Of a stretch of 64,000 nucleotides of DNA, positions 26,341-41,084 are shown in pieces. Below the pieces are notes generated by a model. It was not told the origin of the DNA. It did not search any database and saw nothing but the letters and a program-made list of their open reading frames with translations. The first letter of the stretch is position 1; every line of letters begins with the position of its first letter. The position numbers and the translations under genes were made by a program. Source of the stretch: Cardinalis cardinalis (lineage: Eukaryota; Chordata; Aves; Passeriformes; Cardinalidae); contig JACDOX010000031.1 in NCBI GenBank assembly GCA_014549065.1, forward strand, positions 806,001 to 870,000, given 5' to 3'.

Positions 26341-27340
26341 AAAGCTGGTTAGAAATGGATGGGTTTCTATAGGTTAGAAATGAATTAATATCATTTTCCT
26401 AACAGGATTTTCTCCTATTCCTTCATTTTACATAATAAATGTTTAATTATTCTGTCCTTAAAGGAACAGTTATTAGTAAAGGTCATCTTGAGTTTAAGAA
26501 AGTTTGTACAGAGTATTGCAGTGTGTTTCAGTTACCAAAACCTCTTAATTACATTTCCAGATTTCATGAGTCATGGAAATTGGACCATTGGTGTAATTAG
26601 TTTAACATCTTCTCTGTCGTTAGCAACAATTATCTCCAAAGCAAACTTTCTGAAGTGCTGCATGTGACATCTCAGCTCAGGAAGTTGTCACCTGATCTCC
26701 ATGGCTTTTTAAGTCTTGCNTCTCAGCTCTGCCATACAGTCCTANAAACTCCAACTAGTTAAGAGCTGCCAAATGGAATTTGACACTGCAAATGTTGGAA
26801 TACAATTGAGTAACCATTTATTAAGATGTAACCTTCAGTTTTGAACTCATGCAATTTATGTATTTTAAGGGAAGAAAGGACAATAGGTGAGAACCAAAGT
26901 GCATTTAATAGGAAAATTGGAAAATCTTCCACAGTGCTTGGGAAAAGAGTCAGCAGAGGCAGGAGCAGATTCAGTAGAGATAGTACAGTTGTGTGTGGAG
27001 AGGGAGTTTCATATTTAGGGACAAATTTTGGATGGATGGTCTAGCTTATATACAGAGACCAAACTTCATTACTTCAGGAATATAAGTGTGGTTATGGGAC
27101 TTATAACAAAGCAGGCCATGTGACCAATTTAGGCTTTAAATATGCCTTCTTTTGATTCTCATTCTTTCTGGAACATCAAAATATAAAAAACAGGTCATGC
27201 ATTTTTTTAAGATCTGTATATTTTCAAAATAGTGTTATCTGTATTTTTTTAATTTAACTGTCTGATCCCAGAGATTTTTACTGTGGCATAATCTTAATCT
27301 ATAATTCAAAGCAATTAGTAAACACTAAGGTTCCTTAAAA
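26341..27340. other. intergenic, nothing recognised
   Basis: AT-rich sequence between the CpG shore and a CR1 fragment. No exon, RNA gene or repeat family was recognised. Confidence 0.6.
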
Positions 27341-27795
27341 TCACAGAACCACAGAATGGTTGGGGTTGGAAGGAACCTCTGGAGGCCATCTGCTCAAGCT
27401 GGGATACCTGGAGCAGGCTGCCCAGGACCAGAGGGTTTTTGAATATCTCTGAGAATGGAGTCTCCACAAGTCCTCGGGACAATTTAAGTCAGTGCTCAGT
27501 CTCTCTCCACAGTAAAAAAAAATCCTGATGTTCAGAGGGAGNCTCCAGTGTTTCTGTGCGGGCCCATTGTCCTGGTTTTGACACTCAGCACTGCTGAGAA
27601 GAGCCTGGCTCCATCCTAGGCAGNTTCCCTTTAGGTATTTATATACATTGATGGAATCCCCTCTGAGGCATTTTTGCTCCAGACTGAAGGGCCCCAAGTC
27701 TGAAGACTTGTTTCACAGGAAAGATGCTCCAGTCCCTTCATCATCCCTCATGGCTCTTTGCTGGACTCTCTCTCATGAGTCCATATTTCTTCTGA
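27341..27795 (-). mobile_element. CR1 LINE 3' fragment
   Basis: The minus strand ends in a typical CR1 terminus (plus strand ATCACAGAACCACAGAATGGTTGGGGTTGGAAGGAACC). Upstream on the minus strand comes RGDSINVYKYLKG, the end of the ORF2 reading frame, preceded by FSLEQKCL. It is 5'-truncated and carries two ambiguous bases. It lies upstream of NDFIP2 in intergenic sequence. Confidence 0.9.
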
Positions 27796-30700
27796 ACTCT
27801 CTTGTACAGAATATATATTGAATGTAGGAAATGTGTCTTTCAGAAGTGCTAGGATTTTATCACTTAGATGAACAAATCATGTGGTCTGTCCTATTGACTA
27901 AAACCCTTGAATGCTAGTTTTAAGAATTACTTTTTTATTTTGACCATCTTAAACCTTAACAAGCCGGCAACGACAGTAATGGTTAGGAGGACTATATTTT
28001 GGATCCTGAAGAATATTGTTTTTCTGTCAAAGAACTGTGTTTAAAGAAACAGAAATAGTGCTCTAAATAGCATGTAATCAAAATAGTTTCAAATTTACAT
28101 TTTAAAGGAAGTATTGCTTCAGACAGTTTTTTTTAGGAAGAAAAAAAAAACTTAATTGCTGTTAGTCAGCAAACATAAAACAGTTTAAACTTTGTTCCAC
28201 CATGAAAGTGAGCCAAGAAAAGATTCTTCGTAACAACAGCTCTTGCAAGCCCAGTTCTGTGAAAAGTTGTCTTGAAGGATGGCATCTGAATTCAGACAAG
28301 TCTGAACTGCACAAAGGCAAGGACTGTTAGAAATTTTAATCTTGTTTTTCATTCATTATTCAATCAATGGCCAGCAAATAAAAAAGCACAGTATTTATCT
28401 TTACATATATTCAGCAGTTTCTTCTTCAGTATTTATCTTCATTTCTTCATTCAAATTTTTAAGGTTTCTTATGGANCTTATGGAGTAGGTAGGTTTCAGA
28501 ACTAAGTTAATTTTATCTTAATAAAGGTACNCAAACCAAATACTTATATTGGTTAAAATACAAATATTTATATTACACTTAGTACATAATTTTGTACTAT
28601 TTTAAGTAAATATAGAAGTTACTATAGTAGTTTACTTGCTTTGTACAGAGTATTGCTGTACCATATAAGCAATTAAAAATTTAAAAATAAAAGTTGTACA
28701 TACCTTTCCAAAACCTGGGAAACAAAGTAAAATTTCAGGTTTTATAGCTTTGCTTTATACCTTTAGCATGTATTTTTAAACACCTAATACAGAGAAAGTC
28801 AGTGAGAAATATTTTTTTCCCAAATAGAAATCTAATGAAATTAATGTACTTAATTTACTCATGGACTAATCCTAAAGCAAACTGTGACTTTATTGACTGT
28901 ATTTGTTTTCCTCTGTATTTTCAAACTCCTTTTATAAGCTGTTTGGTTTTAGTTCTANGTTCCTGGTTATGTAAACTGCACAAAATTTGCAATCTCTGTA
29001 TGGCCTTAGATAGTTACTTGAAGCAGGAAGTTGGCTTAAACAAACCACTGGGACTGAATTTCTTAGAAAGAAACAGCAGGACTTTGGCTTGGTTTTCTTC
29101 ATGTTTTCTTCTCCTTTTTTTAGGCAACATAGGCAATGCCAGAGCCATCACTAGCAGGAACACTGGGTTACTTTTAAGATTTTGTAGCCCAATGTAGATT
29201 TTCAATTGCACTGTCATCATCTGTGTTCAGTGTGTATATACATGGGTATAGTCCTGCAAACCTGTCCTTTGGATATGTCCAAATACCATGCAGATGTGTC
29301 TAAACCAGGTCTAAAAGNAATTACTGCAACACAGAGCTCAGGNTGGGAAATATTTCAAATATTTGCCTTGGTCTAGGACAGATTTTGCAGCCTGCATGGA
29401 TCTCTTTACTGCTGCAGCTATTTCCTGCTAAGTCACAGAGACAGTTCTGAGCTAGCTCAGCTGNATTCTGACAAGCTCCACACAGCTGTGTGTTGCACAG
29501 CTGTACTTTGTCTAAGCTGGNAGCATGGTTAGATCCCTACATCTCTGTTTTCTCCCTTGCAGCCTGCAATAATTACCTTTGCTGACTTTGCTGCACAGTT
29601 AAAGCAGGGTACCACAGAAGTGAAGGAACACCATCTTTTTAANAGTCTTCAGACAAGTTCAGGGAGCCAATGCTCACATTAGCAGCAGTACAGCTTCTTC
29701 AGTACAGCTCAATGGTTTTGCAAGGAGAAAAAAAAAAGCATAATGAACTGCCACTGCAAGATGATTGCTTAGCCAGTTCTGTGCAGTAAGCTATGAGTCC
29801 AGAGGAAATGGTACAGAGTCCATAAATACAGGCTGAGGCAGTGTGTGCTTGTCTCTCAGAGTAGATTCTTCTTAAAAATCATATTTCCATATAATATGAC
29901 AGGCTGAGAATGAAGAATGAATGCAAAGGCTGCTGGTGTTTCACACAGGTGACAGAGGAGGGTCTAACAATGAGAAAAAAGGACTTGCCTTTCTGGAGAG
30001 GCACATGAACATGAGAGAAATCAGTTTAAAGCAGGAGAATCACAGGAATAGACACTTGAGTGTGTGCCAGTTTGAAGCTGTTCACTTTAAAACTAGATTC
30101 TTTCTTTAAAAATTAGTTTATAACTATTTTTTCCAAATCCCTTGTAACAAAATATAATAATTTAAATATTTGTGTGTGATGAACACTGATGGTAGACACT
30201 ACCTAAACACACCACATATGTCAAAAGCTGAGAAATAACTATAATTTTCTAATATTTATATGGCCTANCTTTTCAGTGTGTTTTCAGCTACAGATCTGAT
30301 GTTAAAAACCTGATGTTGACAGTTGCCAACATGTGCTATTATGTAAATACACAATGTTTAACAAACAAAAAAATCCCTCTATGGCTTTGAAGTTTTCATT
30401 TAACAAGTGAGGTTGAGCAGAATGTGCAGAAGTCAGAGTTGATAAAACTGATGACAGTAAATTTGAAATACAGAATAAAGAATGTAAATATACACCAAAC
30501 TGTGAAGGAATGTGGGAAATATGTGAGAAAAGACCTCCAGCTGGAAACCAATGAACAACAAAGCAATCCCCAAACCCTTGAAATCTGTTAGGGAAAAAAT
30601 GGAGGAAATGGTAGAAAATACAGACATCTGTAGGCTTAGTGCATCCAGAAGTCAGTACAGATGCATGCTACAAGAAGAAATCCAATGCTGTTGTGAAGTC

Positions 30701-32505
30701 TTATTTGGACAAGATATTTCTATTCTGATCTTGGCAATACTTGTCATTTTTGTAACATCAATATGGCATGATTAAGTAGAAAACAGTTTTAGCATATATT
30801 CTGTAGGACAAAAATTATTCAAATATTTGTTAATCCAGTTATCTGAAACCTACTTTGATATTAAATTGGCTGTATGTAAGTCCAATCAGTTAAGGACTTG
30901 ATGTTATCTGAAAATTATTTTCTTATACAACTACAAAAGGATAGACTAAGCAATAGATACACAAGTAACTCCATGCTCTTGTAGTGTCAACGTTGCTGTA
31001 AGTATTAACTGCAAAGCATACTCTCTGTCCTAAAGGAACAGAAGGAAACTGGATATATANTCACAATAATTTACTGCTAGATCAGTTAAGTCTGAAGTGT
31101 TGGCATTTCTCCTAANGCTTACAACACAATATAAAGATCTATTTGAAAAAGCTATAAGATGAAAATGATGTCTTCAGTTGTCCAAATGATGCTGATCATT
31201 CAAATCAGATGTGCTCTGACACTGCCCTGCACAGTACTGTTAGTGGGTTTTTCTAAATAACTTTAAGTTGTTCATCACTGTCTATGCTCCCCATATATAC
31301 AGCTCTTGAGCAGGCTTTGTGCCCAAATTGATTTTCTTCTACATAAAATACAGCTCTGCNTAAATTATAAACCTCTTTTATTATGAACTCCCCCCTTGTA
31401 TTCTGTGTTTGTAATGCAACTGCATTAAAAACCACACAGTGGTTTCAGAGCTGTTGAGCTGTTAAAGTGGCTCCTTGTAATGCCAGCTTAGTCTCCTTTG
31501 AACAGAAGGCAGAATACAAACAGAAATGGAGCAGAGTACAACAGAAATGTTGTTAACCACCAGATCATCAACTAGACCTAGCCAGTGAGTGCTAACTCAG
31601 CCTAAATTCTGGCTAAGGCCCCATGCCTCAAGTTTCCTATTGAGTAAGCATTCTGTTTCTTCNTTCAAATGACTCTTCAAATTACTTTCAGAGGATTTCT
31701 GATGTACATAGGTTTTACTTACTAGCTAGCCACACAAGCTTAGGTAGCATGTGAATATGATCACTTACCTCAACAGATAATTTGCTAAATATGGAGTAAA
31801 ACATTCTTTTTCACTAATCCAGCATGCTGACAGTCAAACAACATTGTATCCCATTGTCAGAATACACTCTGCTATTTCAGATACAGTTGCCTAAATTTTA
31901 TTCAGTCACTGCTCAGGAACTAGTAATATGCAAATACAAAAAAGTTGCTCAGGTCTTTTGCACACTCTTGTTTTGAGAAGTATGTGGCTCTCTGGAAAAA
32001 ATGCCTCCTTTGGTGAATCTGAGTGGAAGTCTTCATCAACATCTGATTTGACCCAGGGCTGCAGTGGCAGAAAGGAAAAATAAATGNTGAGAAATAATCT
32101 TCAGTGGAGATTTCCACTGAAGCTAGATTTGTTCCATTGTGTGGTANGTGTAGGTAGCTTCAGGCATGATATTTCAGCATTCCTGTCAATTTGGAGACAA
32201 AGAAAGCAGTGCTATGCTTGAAAGTCTTAAATGCTGCTGGTAATATGCAGAAGGGCTCTAAACCAAGCAGCTCAGTAAGGGTCTGATCCTGCACATGCTA
32301 ATTGAAAGNAGGAACACTTATCTTGAGATATTTGTCAGCTGTGTTGCCCTGATTTATTCTACTACAGAGCNGTTAGCTCACCTAAATTTAGATGCTTCTG
32401 TCACAGATGTCTGCANTGGATCCAGATATCTGGGTATTTTTTATAGTGAGTGGAGGAAAAAAGGCACTTTCATGATACAATTCATCTCATTCTAAGATAT
32501 ATGCT
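27796..32505. other. intergenic, nothing recognised
   Basis: AT-rich unique sequence. Open frames (for example 28802-29197, 30551-30775) lack known domains and splice context. A short palindrome with a CAGCTG core lies near 29478-29492. Confidence 0.6.
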
Positions 32506-32509
32506 CCTG

Positions 32510-33115
32510 GTCTTGTCACTGGGCACCACTGAAAAATGTGTGGCCACCTTTTCTTCATTCCCTCCCTGCAGGGTGGGAATTCCCTCCCACATGGATAGAA
32601 TTCCTCTCAGCCTCCTCAAGGAGCCAACAATGAAAGGTGCTTTTCTGGACTTCATAGTTATAAACAAGGAATAATTAGGGATATGAAAGTCGGAGCAGCC
32701 TCACCTGCAGTGACATATCACCACTGGAGTAACAGGATCCAGAAGGATACAGGGGGAAGAATACCCAGAGAGGAAGAGAAGGGCAAAAGTCAGGACCACA
32801 AGCCTGCANTTTTGGGAGCTCAGACTCCAACTGCTTCAGAGAACTTCTTGGAACAGTCCCAGGGCATCTGACCCCTGACCCTAGATAGAAGAAGGCTCCA
32901 GGAGAGCTGGTTTAAATTCCATATGACCTCCTTCAAGGTTAAGAAAGCTCCACCCCAACAAATAAGAGATCAAACAAAGGCAGCAGGAATCCTGCATGGA
33001 TGAGCAAGGAGCTCCTAAACTAATTCCAATATAAAAAAGAAGTGTATGAGATGAGGGAAATGACAGGTGACCCACAAGGTGTGCAGAATGCATCGTTAAT
33101 AAGGGTACATGTTTC
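32510..33115 (+). mobile_element. CR1 LINE ORF2 fragment, plus strand
   Basis: On the plus strand this gives the end of the CR1 endonuclease and the linker before the reverse transcriptase. LLKEPTMKGAFLDFIVINKE (about 32610-32672) matches the CR1 pattern LL-PT-G-ALLDL-LTNKE. Later come LQESWFKF (about 32898) and PAWMSKELLN with YKKEVYEM (about 32992-33050). Stops and frameshifts interrupt it. It is one of only two plus-strand CR1 pieces in the window. No 3' terminus is present, so it is truncated at both ends. Confidence 0.8.
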
Positions 33116-35980
33116 AAAAAAAAAAGGCAGATGGTACTTTATGTCAATGTTGGAGCTATTTTATTTTATTTTGATATCTCATTTGATTAGCCCTTTCTAC
33201 CTGGAAAGTTGAGGGAAAGGATGTTTAGGGGCTAATTTTTCTCACTACAAAATAAGGGAGGAAAGATGAAAGAGGGAAAGGATATTCAAGAATTTGAATA
33301 GGAGATAAGTCTCCTGTGCTTCTGGAAATGTGTTCACATGCCAGCCATATTCTCTTGGAGATGAGAACCTTGTGGGCATCAACCACCATGCCAGTTCTGC
33401 AATGNGGCCAAAGCAGAAATTTAAGAAAACAGACCAAAAAACAGGTACATATCTCAGAAAAGAGAATGAGTGACTGAAGATCAGGACCATGGCATGTTCC
33501 AGCCACAAGTCTGTAAGTACACTGAGTAACAGTTAAATGAGGTTATTTCCATGTAATTTGCAAAGCTCCTCAGTGAGATCTTCCAGGAGTGCTGGGCCAC
33601 GTGTTGACAATACTGGTATTAAGATGGTGGGAACTGAAAATGGAAACCTCTGTAAAATCTGCAGACAGTATTGAGTCTTTAAAAGAAGAGTAGGCAAAGT
33701 AGAGAAGGAGAAAAAGGTGAAAAATCATTTGCAAAAACCTTTGGAAACTTGGAAACCAACAAATGNGAGAAACCACATTGTCTAAGATGCCAGCTGATAC
33801 TTTGAGAGAGTTTGACTAGAATTAAGAAATAGTCCTTTGCTCCCAATACTTAGAGATCTAAGACTGCTTTCCTAGGTCAAATTTCCCTTGACCATACCCC
33901 AACTCCATTTGAGGGACATGCTCAGGCATGTGTTATACCAAATTCCCTAGCCTTTGACATTTAACATACCATGTTTCAATTGAAACAAAGCCAGGATTTA
34001 TAAGCTGAATGGGATCCATAGTGTTCTACAGCATCTTTTTCTGGTATTTCCAACTGGAATCGTGCCAGAATCCCAGTAAAAATAAAACTACATGTAGCAG
34101 CCGTAGTTAGAACTTAGGAAGTGCTACAGGAACAGGACTTCAACTCAGGTGTCAATAAGTAACACAATGTTTAACTCAGCACACAAATATCCACTTGGCA
34201 GGACGTGCTGGTCTTAACCACCTTCACTCTGTGAGAGATGTCCCAGTCATGCAGAAGTGTGGCATTTGTTTGGCTCATTGGGACATCAGACTTGATAGAA
34301 AATTTGGTTCCAAATGTGGAATATACCAGTTGTTCTGATGTATGAGCTCTTGCTGACGTAAAGTGTCTGAGATAAGACCATGGCATTTGCATATCAAAAC
34401 AGTTTTGCCAAGCATGTGCCTTTCAGGATGACATTTAGAAACATTAGTTTATCTGAGCACTATCAGAACTAGGTAAAGTAAATGTTAATAATTCACTCTC
34501 CTTGAAGATCAAGAGATAGAGTCATAACTCTGAGCATTCATCACCAGGATTCAAAACTTTGTCAGGACATTATAGGCAGGAGTGGGTGCCTCAAATGGAG
34601 GCATTTGCTCAGAGTGAACCNAGTTATCGGTCCAGATTCTTCAGCCTTACAGCCCAGCACATACAGTACCAATATGAGTAGCAGGCTGCAGGCTCTGTGT
34701 GTTTTAAGTTGACAACACAATTATTAAGACATATCAGGATTCATGTGGACTTGCCTTGACCTGTTTGAAGGTTGAGGTTAGTTTGTTTAGCTGTAACAGC
34801 TGTTGTCTGATAACCAGCTGACAGTCACCTGATTTGTTTCAGCCTTTGCTTAGCTTTGTATAGCTGAATGGTATAAGGCTTATTACAATATATATATTTA
34901 TAAATATACATGTAAATGCAGCATGTAATTTGTCTTTCTCTAGTGATCTATGACAATGCTACAATAAAAATACAGGGTAGAGATGTACAGGCNTTGGATG
35001 ATAACTGCAGCCTTAACAGTGGAGACGCAGGTTGATAACCGTGGCCTCTGGTTGTAAACAACTTGGGAGCAGACAGTTACTGGCTGCCAAAGGAATACTA
35101 TCTTGGCAGATAGGTAAAATGATTTAGGGGTGACAAAATAGGAAAAAAAATAGGTATCTGACATATGTTAAAACATGCTGTACATAGTAGATTTTGCTGT
35201 AATAGGGAACTGTGAACCAATGAGTAAGGAGCAAGCAAATCANGTTAGGAAGTATATAATTATGACGCTAAGAAGACCCAATAGTGAGGAGGAGAAAACC
35301 ATCAATACCAACATCATATTTTTGGTAAAGAAAAGTAAGAAACCCTCCACATCACATCTCTTCCATGCATGTCTTGCCACGATACACCCAGACCCCTCAG
35401 ACAGAAGCCATCAGCTTTAGGATAGGATCTCTGCATCACCAGAGTGACACTGGAAGGATGAGCATAATACCAGAGAAAGGGACAATTACTATAACTTTNG
35501 AGTATTTTGATTTTCACCCTCTGATTAAAGAGATGAGCCATAATGTTTGTATAATTGGAATTAAAATTGATAGTATCATTAAATTCAGGCTAATAAAATT
35601 CCTTGATTAGACTATTGAGACAGGAATTAGACTAGCAGTAAATTCTCAATTTTGCATAAAGCGTAAGTGACCCACAAAAACTGCATAAATTGTATTGCAC
35701 CAAATTGGTAACCTAAGCTGTAATTTAAAAGCAACAAATCAGTACTAATTTTGTAGAGGATCTATTTTGTGGGCCTAGATTGTTAAAACTTCATGTAGCT
35801 ACCAACTCTATTGATTTGGTTTCCACAGACTGTAATGGGAGGTGCAGTGTCAAGCTCATATACAGGCATCTAGCTGTATCCTGTGTGCCGTCAAGAAGAT
35901 ACCGAATGTGTGTTTTGACATTCTCATTTACAGCTGAAGACATGCCAGGGGCCAGCAGTAAATTCATAGAGGCTAAATAC
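33116..35980. other. intergenic, nothing recognised
   Basis: AT-rich sequence with an A-rich run at about 33115-33126 and a TA-rich microsatellite-like patch at about 34889-34912. No gene was recognised. Confidence 0.6.
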
Positions 35981-35981
35981 A

Positions 35982-36170
35982 ACAGAGTCACAGAATCATG
36001 TGGCTTATATGGGACATGCAAAGGTCAGCTAGGCCAATTCTCCACAAAGCAGGCCCAGTAAGGTCAGGTTGCTCAGACCTTACCCAGTCAAATTTTGGAT
36101 ATCTCCCAGGATGGAGATTCTGTTTCAACTGTAAAACATTAATTCTGTTCTCTCAGTTGGCTATAAGAAG
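35982..36170 (-). mobile_element. old CR1 LINE 3' fragment
   Basis: The plus strand reads ACAGAGTCACAGAATCATG, then a diverged CCAATTCTCCACAAAGCAGGCCCAGTAAGGTCAGGTTGCTCAG and a GGATATCTCCCAGGATGGAGATTC segment. The order and spacing are those of a minus-strand CR1 3' UTR. It is short and more diverged than the copy at 27341. Confidence 0.7.
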
Positions 36171-39100
36171 GGCTTCTCTAGTAACTTTAGACAAGGATTA
36201 ATGAAACACCAAGGAACTCCANGTAAAATCACAGTTGAATGTGTAATTGTGGATTGGTGTCATGGAGATAATGATGGTCTAAATGTTTGTGGTGGGTTTT
36301 TTTGTCTGACTCAGTCTAGTTATAATGCTTTTATACAACCTCAATTTTCTTCCTTGTTCAGCAGTTTTAGAGTCATAACTCTGAGCAAGCACTCACATGG
36401 AGGAAAGTTCCTCTCATATAAACTCCTCATATATTTTTTAGCAAAAGAAGCCAATGGACACAAAAAAAATTGCAATCATAACAAGACATGAATATTTTTA
36501 GTACCAGATGTCTGAATGAAGTAGAAGACCCTTAATTCTATCTGAACCAGATGCCCATAAGAGGGGAAAAAAACCACAGCTTTTGAGGCTTTTGTTTTTT
36601 TCCCCTGTAAAGAAAGGTACATCTTAAATAGGAAATATTTTTTTCATGGGAGTTTAGGGATCAGTCATGTAATTAACCCCTTCTAGTTCTGAGANGGTTG
36701 CTTATCACCAGGGTACAAAGTTCGGATTTAACAAATGACAAAGCAGTATGGATCTTTGCTGCAACTTGTGACTCTGCTGTTTCTAAACACTACACCTGAT
36801 ATATGTTGCTTAAAAGTATAGCGATTTGTATGACAGAGAGAATAATAGTGATGCAATTCAGGAAATCAATACCAGTATCCTCTNTTTTTCAAGATAAAGA
36901 GGCTATTTTGTCCAAATCTGGCTGGCAAATTAATATATCAAATAGATCAAGTTGCTAATTCATTTCACTAGTAGTACTGTTGCCACTAAAAGCACATAAT
37001 TATATTTAGTGCTTCTATTTGTAAACCCAATTAGAATTGGCTTATGTGATCATCATCTCACAGCCTGGCTATAAGAGCTCATAAATCTGAAAAATTTAGA
37101 TTAAATACTTCTATCAGGAAAAAAACCCTGTCTGTACAGAAACAAATGACTAAGACAAAAATGGCAATGAGTCAGTACATGGATGGCCTCAGCAGTTAGT
37201 GACTGGCTTATTTCCCAACAGCATGAGTAGGGAAAAAAACAAACCACTGTGTGGTGATTAGTCTTCTTTCATTCTTTGCATTTTCAGTACAGAAATCTGC
37301 CAATACTTAGGACATAAAGACAATCCCCCATGGACATTGCTAACTAGACTATATCTTAAATACTGCACTATATACACCACAGGTGGAATATTCATANCCA
37401 AATGCTCCAATTTGGTTCTTCAGAAAAATAAATACCAGTATGTTGACTTTGTATTGAATGTCATGCAGAGTTCAAGGTCTGGAGTACCTGCCTCCAGACT
37501 ATGATGTATTTATGTCCACGATAACCAGGAAAAGCTGCAGATCTTAAACAACTCACTGTTTGCACAAAATGAAGCACGCAAGACTGAGTGTAATGATTGC
37601 TTGTTACTTTTGAATAGTTTCTATATGATCCAAAACCTATTGTAGACACTAAAATCTGCCGCAATTTCCTGTACTTTTTACATCAAAGTTCAAGGTGCAA
37701 TCTAATTTTCTTTCATGGTAACACATTGTGAAGGGTACAAACTGACCAATTTCCCATTGTGAGAGCAAAATAGAAGCAGCATCTAATGTGCAGCCCCTCA
37801 GAACCAGTGATCTCCTCAAGAGGGTGGCAATGGATACAAAAAGACAAATTTAAAGTTGTTTGGTATTTTAGGAAAACGCACAGATTTAGTTTACTAAGGT
37901 CACAGGACGATCTTAAATGTCAGTCATGATTTAAAGANAAAAACACATGTAGTTGACAACAATGAGAGTTTAAGGTTATTTCTGAATTGCAGGTAAATGT
38001 AGTGAAATTACTGTTGCTGTAAACCTCATAGAAAACTCATAAATGCACAGGAATGAACTCTTCCTGAAGGACCACTTCCTTCCTGTAAATTTCTATGGAA
38101 CAAAAGCAGATTTCCTGCAAAAACACTCATTCACCTGAACGAGAGCAAAACTGGTTACTCTTATAAAGAAAAAATGATAAAGACAAGGTTACTCTAGCAG
38201 CTAACTGTAAGGGAAAATATGTTTTCCCTGGCTACCTCAGAGAGCTACTACATTGTCTGGCATTCCCCTGAAGCAGTGTCCTTGTCTGTACAGAGGCTGG
38301 ATGAAAGGTCTTGCATTGCACTTTGTCAGAGGGAGGCACAAACGCTGACAATGTTGTGCCAAAGTACACATTGGTATTTGATTTTTTAAAAATGCCATTG
38401 TGTCCAAAGCTAAGGAACAAATATAATTTTGTATTTTCCTGTACATTAGTACAGAAAAAAAGCCCATGTTGTCACTTCAAAGTATGAATAATTGATTCAG
38501 TGAATCATTACAATTTATTTTAAAATAAGTCTAGAATAAAATAATACCACCTCTTGCACTAACAGTTAGTACCGCAATAGTAGAACTTCCTATGTTTAAA
38601 ATAAGCAAGGCTAAACTAAATATCTTTGACCGTGAGGGCCAGATACTTTGCATGTCCTTAACTGCTTTCATATGCTCAAAAGAAGGAAATAGCTTTAAAA
38701 ACACGATTNATAAATCCCAAAGAAATAAACTCACATGTTATCAATCTGCTGTATAATTCCAAAACTTTTTTTTAATATTATTTTCTGGAACAGAGTTGAT
38801 TTCCCATGGAACAGAACACAGACTACTGGATTTTAAAAAAGCATAGCCATGAAATAACTTGTGGCAGTGATTAGATTTGCCCCAGTTCCTGGGAAAGTAA
38901 GGCTGGATGGCTGCAATTACTTCCTTTCATTGTCTCCCTTTGCTTAGTTGTGCTACACAAGTTACCAAATCAACTGGAAATGCTAGATTAAAAACAGACA
39001 AACAAACAAACAAAGAAACAAACAAGCTACTCCCACTCCCACCATTTTCCCATCATTTGAGGCTCTATGTGAGACTCGTCTTAAATTCCCTGGGACAATC

Positions 39101-39911
39101 AAGACATCCTTTTAGTACTGGCCAAACTTTGGAGATATCTCAGCTTTCAGAGGTGTCTGAAGGCATCTGCCTCAGAAACCAGAGGGCCTTTGAAATAGCA
39201 ACTGAAAGTTAAAGCAACAGAACCAACCTTTTGTACTTTTTCTGTCTGATTATGTTCCTTCTGCCCACTCTGCTCAGTAAACTCACATAGCAGCCTCATA
39301 TGAAATTAAGATGCTCACAATAGCAATTCATTTTTTCAAATTGATAACATTGTCTTTCCGAAATAATTTTTTAAACTTCTCAAAGTTTAAAAACAGACAA
39401 ACTGGTTTAAATTTTCACAGAAACAAATCATTAGTAAGTGAAACAAACATTTGACAATAAAGGCACAGCAGATGAGTAAAATATTATACAGATCTGCAAC
39501 TATATCCATTAACAATGTACTATTANTATAAGAGAAATGCCCAGAAAAATAATGGGGATTTTGAATTATGCAGCTATNGAAGGAGAAAAAGTGTGTAGAT
39601 AGAAAGAATATCCTGAAAAAATAACTAGTTGTGCCTGCCTTTTCCCCAATCTAGCAGTTACCTATTAAATTAAAATCTTTCCCCCACAGGTCTTGCCTAA
39701 TTTCTATTCTTACATAAACTGTCATGAAAATCTTAACAAAATTTCCACACATAGTTTACAAATGAAACAAACAGTAAATTCTAGAGAAGGCAAAGCAAGG
39801 GATCAAGAATACTGAGAACAGNCAGTACTTGAGACGTCAGAGTCTCTTTCCTAGCCATTATCTGACTCTGTTGGAAAATAGGGTTTTTCCTGGATTTTTT
39901 TTTGATAATAA
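36171..39911. other. intergenic, microsatellite only
   Basis: Mostly AT-rich unique sequence. A (CAAA/GAAA)n microsatellite lies at about 38994-39027. No exon, RNA gene or transposon was recognised. Confidence 0.6.
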
Positions 39912-40680
39912 AGTATCCTAGAAACATAGAATAGTTTTGGTTGAAGACACCTTAAAGATAACATAGTTGCAACCCACTTGGCCTGGTTAGGGACACCTTC
40001 CACCTGACCAAATTGCTCACAGCTCCATCCAACCTGGCCTTGAACCCATCCACAGATGGGATGCCCACAACTTCTCTGTACAACAGGTTGCNGTGTCTCT
40101 CCACCCTCACAGTAAACCATTTCTTCCAAATTCCTAACCTAAACCTTCCTTCTTTCATTTTGAAGCCATTCATCCTTGTCCTGTCACTGCATGTCCTTGA
40201 AAGAAGACCCTCTCCAGCCTGCTTTTAGGCCCCCTTTAGGCCCTGTAAGGCTGCCATAAGGTACCTGCAGAGGCTTCTTTTCTCCAGGCTGAGAAATCCC
40301 AGTTGTCTCAGCCTTTCCTCATGGGAGATAGGATCATGCTGAAGACCCTCCTCTGGACTCACTTGAACAGATCCATGTCCTTCCCGTGCTGGGANGGACC
40401 CCAGGGCTGGATGCAGTCCTGCAGGTGGGGTCAGAGCAGAACAGATCAGCAGAANCCCCTCCCTGTCCCTGCTGGCCACGCTGCTTTGGATGCAGCCCAG
40501 GACAAATTTGGTTTTCTGGAAGTGCTTCCTGGGTCATGTCCAGCCTCTCACCCACCAGCATCCCCAAGCCCTCTCAACCGGGCTGCTCTCCATCAGTTCA
40601 TCCCCCAGCCTGTGTTGATGCCAGAGGTTGCCCTGACCCAGGTGCAACACCTTGNAGTTGGTGTACAATAATCTTGCATT
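39912..40680 (-). mobile_element. CR1 LINE, ORF2 C-terminus plus 3' UTR
   Basis: The minus strand runs from KVLHLGQGNLWHQHRLGDE (about 40600-40660) through FLSLEKRSLCRYLMAALQGLKG (about 40228-40300), FKMKEGRFRLGIWKKWFTVRVERH (about 40090-40165) and FKARLDGAVSNLVRW. It ends at the 3' terminus near 39912 (plus strand AGAAACATAGAATAG). These are the ordered blocks of the CR1 ORF2 C-terminus. Several stops and frameshifts make it a dead copy. Confidence 0.9.
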
Positions 40681-41084
40681 TGGTTCTATAATATTTCTTC
40701 CTGGAATCTGACTGGGTTGCAATTAAGTATTGATGAGAAGTAAAAGCTATGGATAGTAATTACAGTGGCCTAATAGCCTCTACCTCCCAAGAATTTAATA
40801 TTTGAGCAATATGTAGCTTGCACTACTCATAATGACTTTTTATTCTATATCAGATATGTAGAATTTNTAGATATGCTTTACATATTCAAAATGATGGGTT
40901 CATAAGATGCTTTGAACTATTATGACGATAGCTGGTGGCAACTTAACTTTTGTCTGTCAGACTACTAATAAGGGAAGTTGACTACCTTGATCTGTCTCCC
41001 AGAATCTGCCAGGTGCTCAGAGAGGGGGGTAAGAACAACACAAGCACATAGTGACACATCACAGAATAATTGCCCAGCCTGTAG